Source of the DNA: SXZD01 sp034680345
GTDB taxonomy: Bacteria; Pseudomonadota; Gammaproteobacteria; Burkholderiales; Burkholderiaceae_B
Direction of reading: 5' to 3'
Length of the DNA stretch: 64,000 bases
Assembly (NCBI GenBank): GCA_034680345.1
Contig: JAXISZ010000007.1
Span: 1-64,000 of the forward strand
A program made the position numbers and the translations under genes. Shown piece by piece: positions 52,392-61,217 of the stretch. Every line of letters starts with the position of its first letter. Position 1 is the first letter of the stretch. The notes beneath the pieces were generated by a model that was given only the letters and a program-made list of their open reading frames with translations, was not told where the DNA came from and did not search any database.

Positions 52392-52736
52392 TGATGACCC
52401 TCCTCCAGAAAAGCATTTCAACACGCCTATACCCAAAGCGAGACAGGCTGGTCCACCCACTACCATAGGTAGGCCTATCATTAGTGAATCAGTTGATGGA
52501 TTTTCTTTTGCAAGAATCATAATTCCTGGGATTATCAATGGTATTCCTAGCGCGCCCCCAATTAATAGGGAGCCAAGACCCAAATACAAACTTCCTGACA
52601 AAGCAAATGAGCAACAATTTGAAATTGAGAAAGATCTGTGAGTTGATTCCGAATTGTTTCTTGTTGTATTTGTATCTTGGTTGTTTGGATATAAATCAAT
52701 AGTTACATGGTTTGGTGAGTTCACTGAATTTTGCAT
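52356..52736 (-). CDS. Orphan protein with bilobed hydrophobic domain (unknown)
   Basis: 126 residues: a polar Asn/Ser/Thr-rich N-terminal 40 residues, then two long hydrophobic lobes (SLYLGLGSLLIGGALGIPLI and MIGLPMVVGGPACLALGIGV). A short polar loop with Glu, Asn and Asp lies between them, and a Gly/Ser-rich tail follows. No family is recognised. The layout resembles the hairpin-type domain of host-membrane-inserted Inc-like proteins, but short two-helix membrane proteins are common. There is no good ribosome site. The last codons lie in the IS30 scar, so the natural C-terminus may have been lost. Confidence 0.45.
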   Translation of the reverse strand: MQNSVNSPNHVTIDLYPNNQDTNTTRNNSESTHRSFSISNCCSFALSGSLYLGLGSLLIGGALGIPLIIPGIMILAKENPSTDSLMIGLPMVVGGPACLALGIGVLKCFSGGGSSSASEISHDNIG

Positions 52737-52908
52737 GTTGAAATCGCTGTCAAGAAATTAAATTTTAATAAAGCAATGCACCTATTTAGACCGAGTACAT
52801 TGTAAAACTAGAAGCCTAGTATTGACAAGCATAGGGTTGTGCAACGGCCTTTTAAGTTTTAAATTTCAGCTACTCAACTCAGTATTTTTTGATAAAAATT
52901 TAATAATT

Positions 52909-53172
52909 TTAGAAATGTTTTTCAACAGTGGTGTTTTTTTTATTGATGGATAACTGATTGCTTTGGGGTTGATTGGCAATATTTTTTCGGTGATTACCCC
53001 TTGGTTGCCATTTAATCAGGTTTAATAATTTTGAGAGCGGATTGTCGGGTGCAGTAATTGGTTGCGGTCTTTTTTTGTATTTTTCGGTATATCCGAACTC
53101 ATTGGTATGTTCAGAATTGGCGATGAATGCTATTGCTTGAGATGTGAGCGGTAGGCGTTTAGTTGGGAGCAT
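52909..53172 (-). CDS. Small basic hypothetical protein (87 aa)
   Basis: 87 residues, rich in Lys, Asn, Gln and Arg, with no hydrophobic segment, recognised motif or clear ribosome site. A central KWQPRGNHRKN is strongly basic. It lies in an AT-rich stretch near the IS30 scar and may not be a real gene. Confidence 0.3.
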   Translation of the reverse strand: MLPTKRLPLTSQAIAFIANSEHTNEFGYTEKYKKRPQPITAPDNPLSKLLNLIKWQPRGNHRKNIANQPQSNQLSINKKNTTVEKHF

Positions 53173-53292
53173 AATCTATTATTTAAGATTTAGTTATTCA
53201 ATATTAAAACTTATCTGAATTTTCGGGGGTGTTTTTCTGCTATACCATTACGGGTGTTAAATGTGTATTTAGTGGTTAACTGGATGCGGTGG

Positions 53293-53763
53293 TTAGATGC
53301 CGCCTTTAAATCCCATTTGCCGCCAAGCTTCGTAGGCCGTAATTGCAACGGCATTAGCCAAGTTTAGGGAGCGGTTGTCTGGGCGCATCGGTAGTCTAAT
53401 CCAGCGATCAACGCCAATTTCTTGTCGAATTGCTTCTGGTAGGCCGCTGGATTCATTACCAAAGACCAACCAGTCGCCAGTTTGGAATTGCACGCTAGAT
53501 ACCCAGTGTTGCCCGCGTGTTGTCATGGCAAATATGCGCTCTGGTTTTGGTTTTTGTGAGGCAATAAACGCTTGCCAGCTGTCGTGAACTTGCAAGTTGG
53601 CAAATTCATGGTAGTCTAAACCTGCTCGGCGCATTTTTGAATGGTCTAAAGGAAAACCGAGGGGTTTAATTAAATGCAAATGAGCGCCTGTGTTTGCGCA
53701 TAGCCGAATAATATTACCCGTGTTGGGTGGAATTTCAGGCGCTACTAAAACTATTTGAATCAT
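53293..53763 (-). CDS. trmL: tRNA (cytidine/uridine-2'-O-)-methyltransferase TrmL
   Basis: A SPOUT-fold enzyme that 2'-O-methylates the wobble nucleotide of certain tRNA-Leu isoacceptors. 156 residues: VLVAPEIPPNTGNIIRLCANTG, LGFPLDHSKMRRAGLDYHE, and the knot VFGNESSGLPEAIRQEIG, RLPMRPDNRSLNLANAVAIT. ATG 53763 starts MIQIVLVAPE. It overlaps the end of comF by 29 bp. Confidence 0.95.
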   Translation of the reverse strand: MIQIVLVAPEIPPNTGNIIRLCANTGAHLHLIKPLGFPLDHSKMRRAGLDYHEFANLQVHDSWQAFIASQKPKPERIFAMTTRGQHWVSSVQFQTGDWLVFGNESSGLPEAIRQEIGVDRWIRLPMRPDNRSLNLANAVAITAYEAWRQMGFKGGI

Positions 53764-54502
53764 CGGTGTTTTCAGGGGTTCTAAATACAATCCATTGGCT
53801 GACGTATTTAGCGCCAGCGTTCATAACAACTGCGCGAGCGGCAGACAAAGTGGCTCCGGTGGTGCTTACATCATCAACTAAGCCAATATGATACCCTTTC
53901 ATGTCATTGAGCGCTTGAAAAGCTGCATTCAAGTTGCGTTTGCGCTCATCGGCATTGAGTTGGGCTTGGGAAGCGGTGTCAAATGGTTTGGACAAGACAT
54001 TGTTGCTGACTGGCCGCCCAAGGTTTTTGCCTAGGGTTTGTGCAATTAATTCTGCTTGGTTATAGCCGCGTTGCCGAAGCCGTTGTGGGCTGCTTGGAAT
54101 CGGCACAAGCAGATCTGGTAGTGAGTTTGCCTGTGTTAATGATGAGTTGGTTTTTTGATAGGTGATTGCCAGAGCAGTCCCGAAGTCGTGTGCCAACCCA
54201 ATTTGTTGATGGTATTTTAGCGCTTGCACCCAGTGTGAAAAGGGCTCGGTATAATCTGCTGCAGCCCAGGTGTATTGGGGTTGAGGGTCTTGCCTACAAA
54301 AACGACAGCGTGTCCACCCGAATGCTTGTAGGCGTGGCCCAAGGCGCAGGCCACACTGGATACAACGGTTAACTTTTTTGAAAGCAAATGCAAAGCAGTG
54401 TAAACAAAGCGCTCGATTATAGGGGCCAGGTAAAAAAACAGATTCACAGCCCACGCAGCGAGTGGGGAGCAAGCGGTGTAATAGTTTTTTGCCCCAGGTC
54501 AT
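53735..54502 (-). CDS. comF: ComF-family phosphoribosyltransferase-like protein
   Basis: 255 residues. An N-terminal double zinc ribbon (CVGCESVF, CLHC, CIQCGLRL, CRFC) precedes a PRTase domain with RQRGYNQAELIAQTL and the PRPP-loop VDDVSTTGATLSAA. ComF proteins act in DNA uptake or, in other cases, nutrient recycling (GntX-like); the role here is not determined. It overlaps trmL. Confidence 0.9.
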   Translation of the reverse strand: MTWGKKLLHRLLPTRCVGCESVFLPGPYNRALCLHCFAFAFKKVNRCIQCGLRLGPRLQAFGWTRCRFCRQDPQPQYTWAAADYTEPFSHWVQALKYHQQIGLAHDFGTALAITYQKTNSSLTQANSLPDLLVPIPSSPQRLRQRGYNQAELIAQTLGKNLGRPVSNNVLSKPFDTASQAQLNADERKRNLNAAFQALNDMKGYHIGLVDDVSTTGATLSAARAVVMNAGAKYVSQWIVFRTPENTDDSNSFSSA

Positions 54503-54701
54503 GGTGTTTTGAAATTTTCTATTTGTTTAAAAATCAAGCATATTGATTTTTACGTAAATTACTAAAAGACAGTTGTGTGGTTATTTTTGTTGAAGCGCAT
54601 TAAAAAAAATGCTTAAAACTTCAAATAATTACCGATTGTAGTGTGAACCCAATGCAATGTGAAAAATATAACTTCCGTTGTGTATTTTATTTGGATTGTT
54701 G

Positions 54702-55640
54702 ATGATGGCATGGTGGCAATTACCGCGTGATAACCGCAGTGCTTTTTTGCAGCTTGCGCGTCGAAGTCAAAACCATCAAGGTTTATTTATTCACAATACA
54801 ATCCAGCAGCGTATGTTACAGCGTAGCCAATGCATGCGTCTGCCTGAGGGTTGGGTAGTGGATGTAAGCTGGGGGGGGCAGGCGCAGGCGAGAGACTTAC
54901 AACGTCGTTACCAAGATCGGCAAGTGCATGTGATGTCATGGTCAAAAAAGCCGGTGATGTCATGGTCTGAGTTACTGAGGCAGACGGTTATAAAGTCGTT
55001 TCCTAGCTCAGTGTCTAGTGTTTTTTTTGGGCGGGGGTGGGTTAGGCCGTTGCAATGGCATGAATTTCAAACGGACAAACTGGGTGCCGACCACTTAAAT
55101 CACTTGTTACCTGCGGGGCTATCGCAAAAAGTGGCGATGATTTGGTCCAATAGTTTGTTGCACCGCTTGGCTGACCCTGTGGCCACAATTAAGTCTTGGC
55201 ATAATGCGTTGGCATCCAATGGCGTACTTTTTTTTAGCTGTTTTGGACCAGATACGGCGTATGAATTGCGAGAACTCAGTCAGGCGTTGGGTTTGCCTTT
55301 TGCGGATTGGCGAGATATGCATGATTGGGGTGACGCTTTAGTGCATACAGGGTTCACGGATCCCGTGATGGAAATGGAAAGGTTAACCTTAACTTACCGT
55401 GACGTAAAGCAGCTTTTTGAGGATTGGCGTGCGGCAGGAGGTAATTGTTTGTTGCATCGTAGACAAGGTTGTCTGGGGTCAAGCGCGCTTAAACGGTGTT
55501 ATGCGCTATTGGAAGCAGCGGATCAAGGGCGTTTGCAAATGACTATAGAGGTTATTTATGGACATGCTTGGCGAACAGAGCGTGTTTTTAAGGGTGCTGA
55601 AGTGCGAATTCCCGTAGAAAAAATAGGGCGCAAACAATAG
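54702..55640 (+). CDS. BioC-like malonyl-ACP/SAM-dependent methyltransferase
   Basis: About 310 residues. The class I methyltransferase core is partly degenerate at motif I (VVDVSWGGQAQA). The later region has IWSNSLLHRLADPVATIKSWHNAL and GVLFFSCFGPDTAYELRELSQAL. These match betaproteobacterial BioC-type proteins located next to comF. BioC methylates malonyl-ACP to start biotin synthesis. The weakened motif I and the absence of other bio genes nearby leave this provisional. ATG 54702 or 54705 is the likely start. Confidence 0.7.
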   Translation: MMAWWQLPRDNRSAFLQLARRSQNHQGLFIHNTIQQRMLQRSQCMRLPEGWVVDVSWGGQAQARDLQRRYQDRQVHVMSWSKKPVMSWSELLRQTVIKSFPSSVSSVFFGRGWVRPLQWHEFQTDKLGADHLNHLLPAGLSQKVAMIWSNSLLHRLADPVATIKSWHNALASNGVLFFSCFGPDTAYELRELSQALGLPFADWRDMHDWGDALVHTGFTDPVMEMERLTLTYRDVKQLFEDWRAAGGNCLLHRRQGCLGSSALKRCYALLEAADQGRLQMTIEVIYGHAWRTERVFKGAEVRIPVEKIGRKQ

Positions 55641-55709
55641 GTAAAATTTCCTTTAATTGGTTGCTCGTTATGAGTTTAGTTTTTATTTATATTTAACCGT
55701 TGGTTGCGA

Positions 55710-55738
55710 TTGATACGGGTTTGCGCGATAATTATAGA
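55710..55738 (+). promoter_or_regulatory. Candidate sigma70 promoter of coxB
   Basis: TTGATA at 55710-55715 and TATAGA at 55733-55738 are exactly 17 bp apart. Predicted start near 55745. Confidence 0.5.
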
Positions 55739-55840
55739 CTAGACATAGGTCAAACTTTATTTATTGTAAATAGTGTACGGATAATAGAGAGTAGAGGTTG
55801 CGTTTTTTGTAAATTTTTTGTGGTCATCGGTGGTTAATTA

Positions 55841-55871
55841 ATTAAAATTAATTGAAAAAACTAATTTTAAT
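55841..55871. repeat. Perfect 10-bp inverted repeat in the coxB leader
   Basis: ATTAAAATTA at 55841-55850 and TAATTTTAAT at 55862-55871 enclose an 11-nt loop. All arms are A/T, so the RNA hairpin is weak. It could be a protein-binding palindrome in DNA. Confidence 0.5.
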
Positions 55872-56016
55872 GGCTTAACAGTGAGCATAATTGCGAGCTT
55901 TAGCTAAATCAACGGGCTTAAATAGATTGGTCAAAAAGTTAAGCAAAAAACAAGCAAAAAAGCGCAGCTTATATACATTTTATAACGGTTTATTTTTTTG
56001 GGAACAAAGGAAAGCG

Positions 56017-57165
56017 ATGTTCAAGCAATCCCTTAGCAAACGCTCCTGCGCTGCTGTGCTTGCGGCTACATTAGGGGCGTTAGGTACGTCAGCTATAGCG
56101 GCTGAGACTCAGTACAATCTTGCGCCACCAGTCACTGAAATTGCGCGTCAAATTTACGATTTGCATACGCTTTTGCTTGGCATTTGCTTGGTCATTTTTT
56201 TGGTGGTGTTTGGTGTAATGTTTTATTCGATTTTTGCTCATCGCAAATCAAGGGGCGCAAAGTCTGCCACTTTTCATGAAAGCACCGCCGTTGAAATTAT
56301 CTGGACAGTGATTCCTTTTTTGATCGTGATCGGTTTGGCTATTCCTGCAACCAAAACGGTGGTGGCTATGAAGGACACCTCTAATGCAGACCTAACTATT
56401 AAAGCGGTTGGTTATCAGTGGAAGTGGGGTTATGAGTATTTGAAGGGGCCTGGCGAGGGTATTTCTTTTCAATCTACTTTAAGCACGCCCCGTGAGCAAA
56501 TTAAAAACACGGATACTAAAGGCGAAAATTATCTTGTGGAAGTTGATAATCCTGTGGTGGTTCCTGTTAATAAGAAGGTGCGTATTGTTACTACAGCCAA
56601 TGACGTAATTCACGCTTGGATGGTTCCAGCTTTTGGGGTTAAGCAAGACGCAATCCCTGGTTTTGTTCGAGACACTTGGTTTAAAGCCGAAAAAGTAGGC
56701 GTTTACCGTGGGCAGTGTGCTGAGCTTTGCGGTAAAGACCATGCATTTATGCCAATTGTTGTTGAGGTAAAGTCTGAAGAAGATTACTTGGCGTGGGTGG
56801 CCGCTAAGCAGAAAGAGATGGCTGCTAAAGCAGATGACCCAACCAAAGTGTGGACTTCCGCCGACTTGGTTGCGCGTGGTGAAAAAGTGTATGCGGCCAA
56901 TTGCGTGGCTTGTCATCAGGCCACAGGTAAAGGGGTGGCTGGTGCGTTCCCTGCGCTTGATGGTGATAGCACCGTTTTAGGGCAAAAAGACAAACAAATC
57001 AAGATTTTGTTAAATGGTTTAAATGCTGGTATGCCAGCGTGGAAGCAATTGTCTGACGTGGAAATTGCGTCGGTGATTACCTATACCCGTGCGGCATGGA
57101 GCAATCAGGGTAAAGGGCATGATCCTGTTGTGCAGCCTGCTGATATTACAGCAGCACGTCAATAA
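56017..57165 (+). CDS. coxB: Cytochrome c oxidase subunit II with C-terminal cytochrome c domain
   Basis: 382 residues. Signal peptide (to SAIAAE), two transmembrane helices, then the cupredoxin domain with CuA ligands: His in VIHAWMVPAFG, and CAELCGKDHAFM. A fused class I cytochrome c domain follows with CVACH (near residue 307) and an axial Met region in GMPAWKQLSD. The heme c indicates a caa3-type variant. ATG 56017 with AAAGGAAA upstream is preferred to the in-frame start at 55891. Confidence 0.95.
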   Translation: MFKQSLSKRSCAAVLAATLGALGTSAIAAETQYNLAPPVTEIARQIYDLHTLLLGICLVIFLVVFGVMFYSIFAHRKSRGAKSATFHESTAVEIIWTVIPFLIVIGLAIPATKTVVAMKDTSNADLTIKAVGYQWKWGYEYLKGPGEGISFQSTLSTPREQIKNTDTKGENYLVEVDNPVVVPVNKKVRIVTTANDVIHAWMVPAFGVKQDAIPGFVRDTWFKAEKVGVYRGQCAELCGKDHAFMPIVVEVKSEEDYLAWVAAKQKEMAAKADDPTKVWTSADLVARGEKVYAANCVACHQATGKGVAGAFPALDGDSTVLGQKDKQIKILLNGLNAGMPAWKQLSDVEIASVITYTRAAWSNQGKGHDPVVQPADITAARQ

Positions 57166-57182
57166 GTTATTGAGGAGAAACT

Positions 57183-58781
57183 ATGGGTACCGCAGCAGTT
57201 GATAACGGTCACAGTCACAGTCATGACCACGCTCACGATCATCCGCACGGATTGCGCCGTTGGTTGTTTGCTACTAATCACAAAGACATTGGTACAATGT
57301 ATCTGATCTTTTCGTTCATCATGCTTTTGGAGGGCGGTGTTTTAGCCTTGTTGTTGCGTGCTGAGCTTTTTTCTCCTGGGTTACAGTTGTTTCAGCCAGA
57401 GTTTTTTAACCAATTAACCACAATGCATGGTTTGATTATGGTTTTTGGGGCAGTAATGCCAGCTTTTGTTGGTTTTGCAAACTGGATGATTCCATTGCAA
57501 ATAGGTTGTTCTGATATGGCTTTCGCCCGTATGAATAACTTCAGTTTTTGGTTAATGGTTCCTGCAGCAATTTTATTGACAGCATCTTTCTTTATGCCAG
57601 GTGGTGCTACAGCTGCTGGTTGGACGCTATATGCGCCATTGTCTGTGCAAATGGGTCCAGGCATGGACGCTGCAATTTTTGCTATGCACATCTTGGGCGC
57701 TTCATCAATTATGGGTTCTATTAATATTATTACAACCATATTAAATATGCGCGCACCCGGCATGACATTGATGAGGATGCCCATGTTTGCTTGGACATGG
57801 TTGATTACTGCATATTTATTAATTGCTGTGATTCCAGTTTTAGCGGGTGCCATTACCATGGTGTTAACAGACCGACACTTTGGCACTTCATTTTTTAATG
57901 CTGCTGGTGGTGGTGACCCTGTGATGTACCAGCATATTTTTTGGTTCTTTGGTCACCCAGAAGTGTACATTATGATTTTGCCTGCTTTCGGTATCATTTC
58001 TCATATCGTACCAACCTTCGCGCGTAAAACATTGTTTGGTTACAGTTCCATGGTTTACGCAACCGCCTCAATTGCAATTTTGTCATTCATAGTTTGGGCG
58101 CATCACATGTTTGCAACAGGTATGCCAGTAACAGGTCAGTTGTTTTTCATGTATGCCACTATGTTGATTGCTGTGCCAACCGGCGTTAAAGTTTTTAACT
58201 GGTTGGCTACTATGTGGCGTGGTTCAATGACATTTGAAACCCCTATGTTGTTCGCTGTTGGCTTTATTTTTGTTTTTACAATGGGTGGTTTTACTGGGTT
58301 GATCTTAGCAGTTGCTCCAGTTGATATTCAACTGCAAGATACTTACTATGTTGTGGCGCACTTTCACTACGTGTTGGTTGCCGGTTCCTTGTTTGCTTTG
58401 TTTGCAGGGACTTATTATTGGTTGCCAAAGTGGTCGGGCCGTATGTTTGATGAACGTTTAGGTAAGTTGCATTTTTGGAGTTCTATTATTTCGTTCAATA
58501 TTACGTTTTTTCCAATGCACTACTTGGGTTTGGCTGGCATGCCGCGTCGCTATGCTGATTATGCTTTGCAATTTACAGATCTACATGCGCTTGCTACAGT
58601 AGGCGCCTTTTGGTTTGGTGCATCGCAGCTTATCTTCTTATGGTGTGTGATGAAAGCATGGACCTTCAAGAAAGGTGAACCTGCGCCTGCCTGTCCGTGG
58701 GAAGGCGCTGAAGGTTTGGAATGGACTGTGCCTTCACCTGCGCCTTTTCATACGTTTGAAGAGCCACCTGTTATTAAATAA
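57183..58781 (+). CDS. coxA: Cytochrome c oxidase subunit I
   Basis: The catalytic heme a/a3-CuB subunit of 532 residues. TMHGLIMVFGAVMPAFVGFANW supplies a heme a His. WFFGHPEVYIMILPAFGIISHI carries the CuB His and the cross-linked Tyr. Further CuB ligands and heme a3/a His occur in WAHHMFATG and HFHYVLVAG. A His-rich N-terminus (HSHSHDHAHDHPHG) precedes the first helix. GGAG 6 nt upstream. Confidence 0.98.
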   Translation: MGTAAVDNGHSHSHDHAHDHPHGLRRWLFATNHKDIGTMYLIFSFIMLLEGGVLALLLRAELFSPGLQLFQPEFFNQLTTMHGLIMVFGAVMPAFVGFANWMIPLQIGCSDMAFARMNNFSFWLMVPAAILLTASFFMPGGATAAGWTLYAPLSVQMGPGMDAAIFAMHILGASSIMGSINIITTILNMRAPGMTLMRMPMFAWTWLITAYLLIAVIPVLAGAITMVLTDRHFGTSFFNAAGGGDPVMYQHIFWFFGHPEVYIMILPAFGIISHIVPTFARKTLFGYSSMVYATASIAILSFIVWAHHMFATGMPVTGQLFFMYATMLIAVPTGVKVFNWLATMWRGSMTFETPMLFAVGFIFVFTMGGFTGLILAVAPVDIQLQDTYYVVAHFHYVLVAGSLFALFAGTYYWLPKWSGRMFDERLGKLHFWSSIISFNITFFPMHYLGLAGMPRRYADYALQFTDLHALATVGAFWFGASQLIFLWCVMKAWTFKKGEPAPACPWEGAEGLEWTVPSPAPFHTFEEPPVIK

Positions 58782-58793
58782 GGATCAAGGGTT

Positions 58794-58919
58794 ATGCAAG
58801 CGTCACAATTCGATACAGGTAAACAGCGCCTTGGTAACAAAAAAACGGGCCTCATTTTGGCTTCGGTGGCTTTGATTTTTTTTCTAGGAATTGTTTTTAA
58901 AAAATTGTTGATTGGGTAG
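58794..58919 (+). CDS. Cytochrome oxidase small assembly protein (41 aa)
   Basis: A 41-codon frame between coxA and ctaG starting 12 bp after coxA, with AAGGG 4 nt before the ATG. The polar N-terminus (TGKQRLGNKKTG) is followed by one membrane helix (LILASVALIFFLGIVF) and a basic end. Small proteins of this type occupy the same position in betaproteobacterial cox operons. It overlaps none of coxA and abuts ctaG. Confidence 0.75.
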   Translation: MQASQFDTGKQRLGNKKTGLILASVALIFFLGIVFKKLLIG

Positions 58920-58923
58920 TATT

Positions 58924-59499
58924 GTGGCTTCAAACCGGTCTTGGCAGTCTTTGGTTAATCGTCAAATGTTGATGAGGCTTTGCGTTGTGGCCGGTGTTAT
59001 GTTTGGTTTTGGTTACGCATTGGTGCCGTTGTATAAAAAAATTTGCGAGATAACAGGAATTAATGTGCTCACGCAAAGAGACGAAGATGCTGAAAAATTT
59101 GTAAAAAATACACAAATTGATAAAAGTAGATTGGTCACTGTTGAGTTTGACGCAAATACTCGTGGTGATTGGCACTTTAAACCAGATCAAAGGCATATGA
59201 CGGTTCATCCTGGCGAATTGTCACAAGTGGTTTACGAAATACAAAACACCTTGCCACGCGTGGCTGCTGGCCAAGCTATACCAAGTTATGCTCCAGCAAA
59301 ATCTGGGGAGTTTTTTAAGAAATTAGAATGTTTTTGTTTCAAGCAACAGCCTTTTGCGGCAGCTGAGGTTAAGCGGTTTCCGGTGGTTTTTGTCATTGAT
59401 CCTAAATTACCCAAAGATGTAAAGACAATCACTGTGTCTTATACTTTTTTTGAGGTGGCTGGTGCAGTAAAGCCCGATGTTGTAGGCCCTAATAGCTAG
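58924..59499 (+). CDS. ctaG: Cytochrome c oxidase assembly protein CtaG (Cox11)
   Basis: Delivers copper to the CuB site of subunit I. About 191 residues with one N-terminal helix and a periplasmic Ig-like domain carrying the copper motif CFCFKQQPF, then FVIDPKLPKDVKTITVSYTFF. The GTG at 58924 is the likely start; the frame also has a TTG at 58912 inside the preceding small gene. Confidence 0.95.
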   Translation: MASNRSWQSLVNRQMLMRLCVVAGVMFGFGYALVPLYKKICEITGINVLTQRDEDAEKFVKNTQIDKSRLVTVEFDANTRGDWHFKPDQRHMTVHPGELSQVVYEIQNTLPRVAAGQAIPSYAPAKSGEFFKKLECFCFKQQPFAAAEVKRFPVVFVIDPKLPKDVKTITVSYTFFEVAGAVKPDVVGPNS

Positions 59500-59516
59500 G
59501 TTAGAGAAAGAAATTT

Positions 59517-59750
59517 TTGAGCCAACTTAAAAGAAATGAAAAAAACAGCGCTCAAAGCAGTGGGGCAAATAGCAATTTGTATGCTGTTTTAAAGGCGGTG
59601 TTATGGTCCTTTTTTGGCGTAAGGCATAGTGATAAGCATGTGCAAGATATACAAAATTTAAACCCAATACATGTCATTGTGGTGGGTGTGTGTTCTGCTA
59701 TTTTATTTGTGATGGCTTTGATTCTAATTGTTAAGTTGGTGGTTTCTTAA
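59517..59750 (+). CDS. DUF2970 small membrane protein
   Basis: 77 residues. A cytosolic part with AVLKAVLWSFFGVRHSDKH and one C-terminal helix (IHVIVVGVCSAILFVMALIL) are typical of DUF2970 proteins found between ctaG and coxC. The start is TTG 59517. Function unknown, presumably linked to oxidase assembly. Confidence 0.85.
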   Translation: MSQLKRNEKNSAQSSGANSNLYAVLKAVLWSFFGVRHSDKHVQDIQNLNPIHVIVVGVCSAILFVMALILIVKLVVS

Positions 59751-59816
59751 GTCTCTTGCTTTAGTGGCTTGTTTGTTTGAAAAGATTGGTGTTATTTAAA
59801 TTCAAGGAGAAGATAA

Positions 59817-60671
59817 ATGAGTGCGAACGCACCTTACTACTTCGTGCCAGGCCCTTCTCAGTGGCCGGCAGTTGGTTCGTTGGCAATGTTGTTTTTCGGA
59901 GCGGGTTCTGCCGCCTGGATCAATGGCGCTAGCTGGGGGCCTATGTGCTTAGGTGCTGGCCTACTCATTTTATTCTATATGATGTTTGGTTGGTTTAGCC
60001 ATGTGGTTAATGAGTCAGAAACTGGTTTATATAGTGCAAGAGTGGACGTGTCATTTCGCTGGTCGATGGGGTGGTTTATATTTTCTGAGGTAATGTTTTT
60101 CGCTGCTTTTTTTGGTGCCTTGTTTTACGCTAGAAATATCACGATGCCATGGTTAGGTGATTTGGATCATAAATCTGTTTTATGGCCAGACTTCACAGCC
60201 AATTGGCCTAACGCAGGTCCCGCAGGTCTTGTAGAAAAGTTTAATGTGATGGGGCCATGGCCAATTCCAACCATCAATACTGCCTTGCTTTTAACCTCTG
60301 GAATCACCTTAACTTGGGCTCACCATGCTATGTTGGCTGGGCAGCGCGGCAAACTTGCATTGGGTTTGTTTTTAACTGTGGCATTAGGCGCTATTTTCAT
60401 GGGCTTTCAGGCGTATGAGTATATACATGCGTACAGTGACTTAAATCTTAAGCTGACTTCCGGTATTTATGGGTCTACATTTTTCATGTTGACCGGATTT
60501 CACGGTTTTCACGTAACAATCGGGGCAATTATGCTCACCGTGATGTTGTTTAGGGTGCTTAAAGGACATTTTCGTCCAGATCATCATTTTGCGTTTGAGG
60601 CCGCTGCATGGTATTGGCACTTTGTCGATGTGGTTTGGTTGGGTTTGTATGTTGTAGTTTACTGGATGTAA
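59817..60671 (+). CDS. coxC: Cytochrome c oxidase subunit III
   Basis: 284 residues and seven helices, with YYFVPGPSQWPAVGS, WFSHVVNESETGLYS, FSEVMFFAAFFGALFYAR, FMLTGFHGFHVTIG and the terminal FEAAAWYWHFVDVVWLGLYVVVY. GGAG 6 nt before the ATG. An intrinsic terminator follows 139 bp downstream. Confidence 0.98.
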   Translation: MSANAPYYFVPGPSQWPAVGSLAMLFFGAGSAAWINGASWGPMCLGAGLLILFYMMFGWFSHVVNESETGLYSARVDVSFRWSMGWFIFSEVMFFAAFFGALFYARNITMPWLGDLDHKSVLWPDFTANWPNAGPAGLVEKFNVMGPWPIPTINTALLLTSGITLTWAHHAMLAGQRGKLALGLFLTVALGAIFMGFQAYEYIHAYSDLNLKLTSGIYGSTFFMLTGFHGFHVTIGAIMLTVMLFRVLKGHFRPDHHFAFEAAAWYWHFVDVVWLGLYVVVYWM

Positions 60672-60809
60672 AGACTGCCGCGCTATTTTTGATGTCTTTT
60701 GAACTTCAATGTGGTACCAATTAATTACCAGTTGCCGATTGTTTTTTTAGGATATGTATTGAGCAAATACGGCTGCTTAAAAATATTTAAAACGATAAGT
60801 TAGAGCGAT

Positions 60810-60847
60810 AAGCCCGATTGTTATAACAGTCGGGCTTTGTTGTTTTT
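60810..60847 (+). terminator. Rho-independent terminator after coxC
   Basis: AAGCCCGA at 60810-60817 pairs with TCGGGCTT at 60830-60837, with further inner complementarity (TTGTTATAACAG). A T-rich run follows. Ends the coxB-coxC transcript. Confidence 0.85.
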
Positions 60848-60938
60848 ATGTTGTATATCGTATGATGATAGGTGGCTGGTGAATAACATGTGCATTTAGC
60901 AACCATATTTGATTTAATCGCTGTAAGTTTTTTATAGG

Positions 60939-61139
60939 TTAGCGAATTCCAGTGCTTTGAATCATTCCAAAATAATGCAGGGCGATGATAATTATAAACA
61001 AAACAACTGATGCACCAATTCGAACAGTTAGCGCTTTTGCTGTGCGTTTTGATCGACTTCTGTCCTTCATCATAAAAATAAATGCAGAAAATAAACTTGC
61101 AAAAATTAAGAAGAATGCCAAAGCAACAAATATTTTCAT
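60939..61139 (-). CDS. DUF2909 twin-transmembrane protein
   Basis: 66 residues with two helices (FVALAFFLIFASLFSAFIFM and ASVVLFIIIIALHYFGMI) around a basic loop DRSRSKRTAKALTVRIG, and ending GMIQSTGIR. It matches small twin-TM proteins found beside SURF1 in betaproteobacteria, and is encoded on the opposite strand as usual. Confidence 0.85.
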   Translation of the reverse strand: MKIFVALAFFLIFASLFSAFIFMMKDRSRSKRTAKALTVRIGASVVLFIIIIALHYFGMIQSTGIR

Positions 61140-61217
61140 ATATGTTCCGGTAGTGGGTTAAAAATCATTCGGTTATTTAGTCATGGGTTTGTTTGCCAAG
61201 TTTAGGTTAAAGTTTAA

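Larger units (their letters stand above)
55641..56016. other. 376-bp leader region of the cytochrome oxidase operon
   Basis: Contains the candidate promoter at 55710-55738 and an inverted repeat at 55841-55871, then a roughly 280-nt untranslated leader. The coxB frame is open upstream to 55891, but those codons lack a ribosome site. I see no other gene. Confidence 0.55.
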
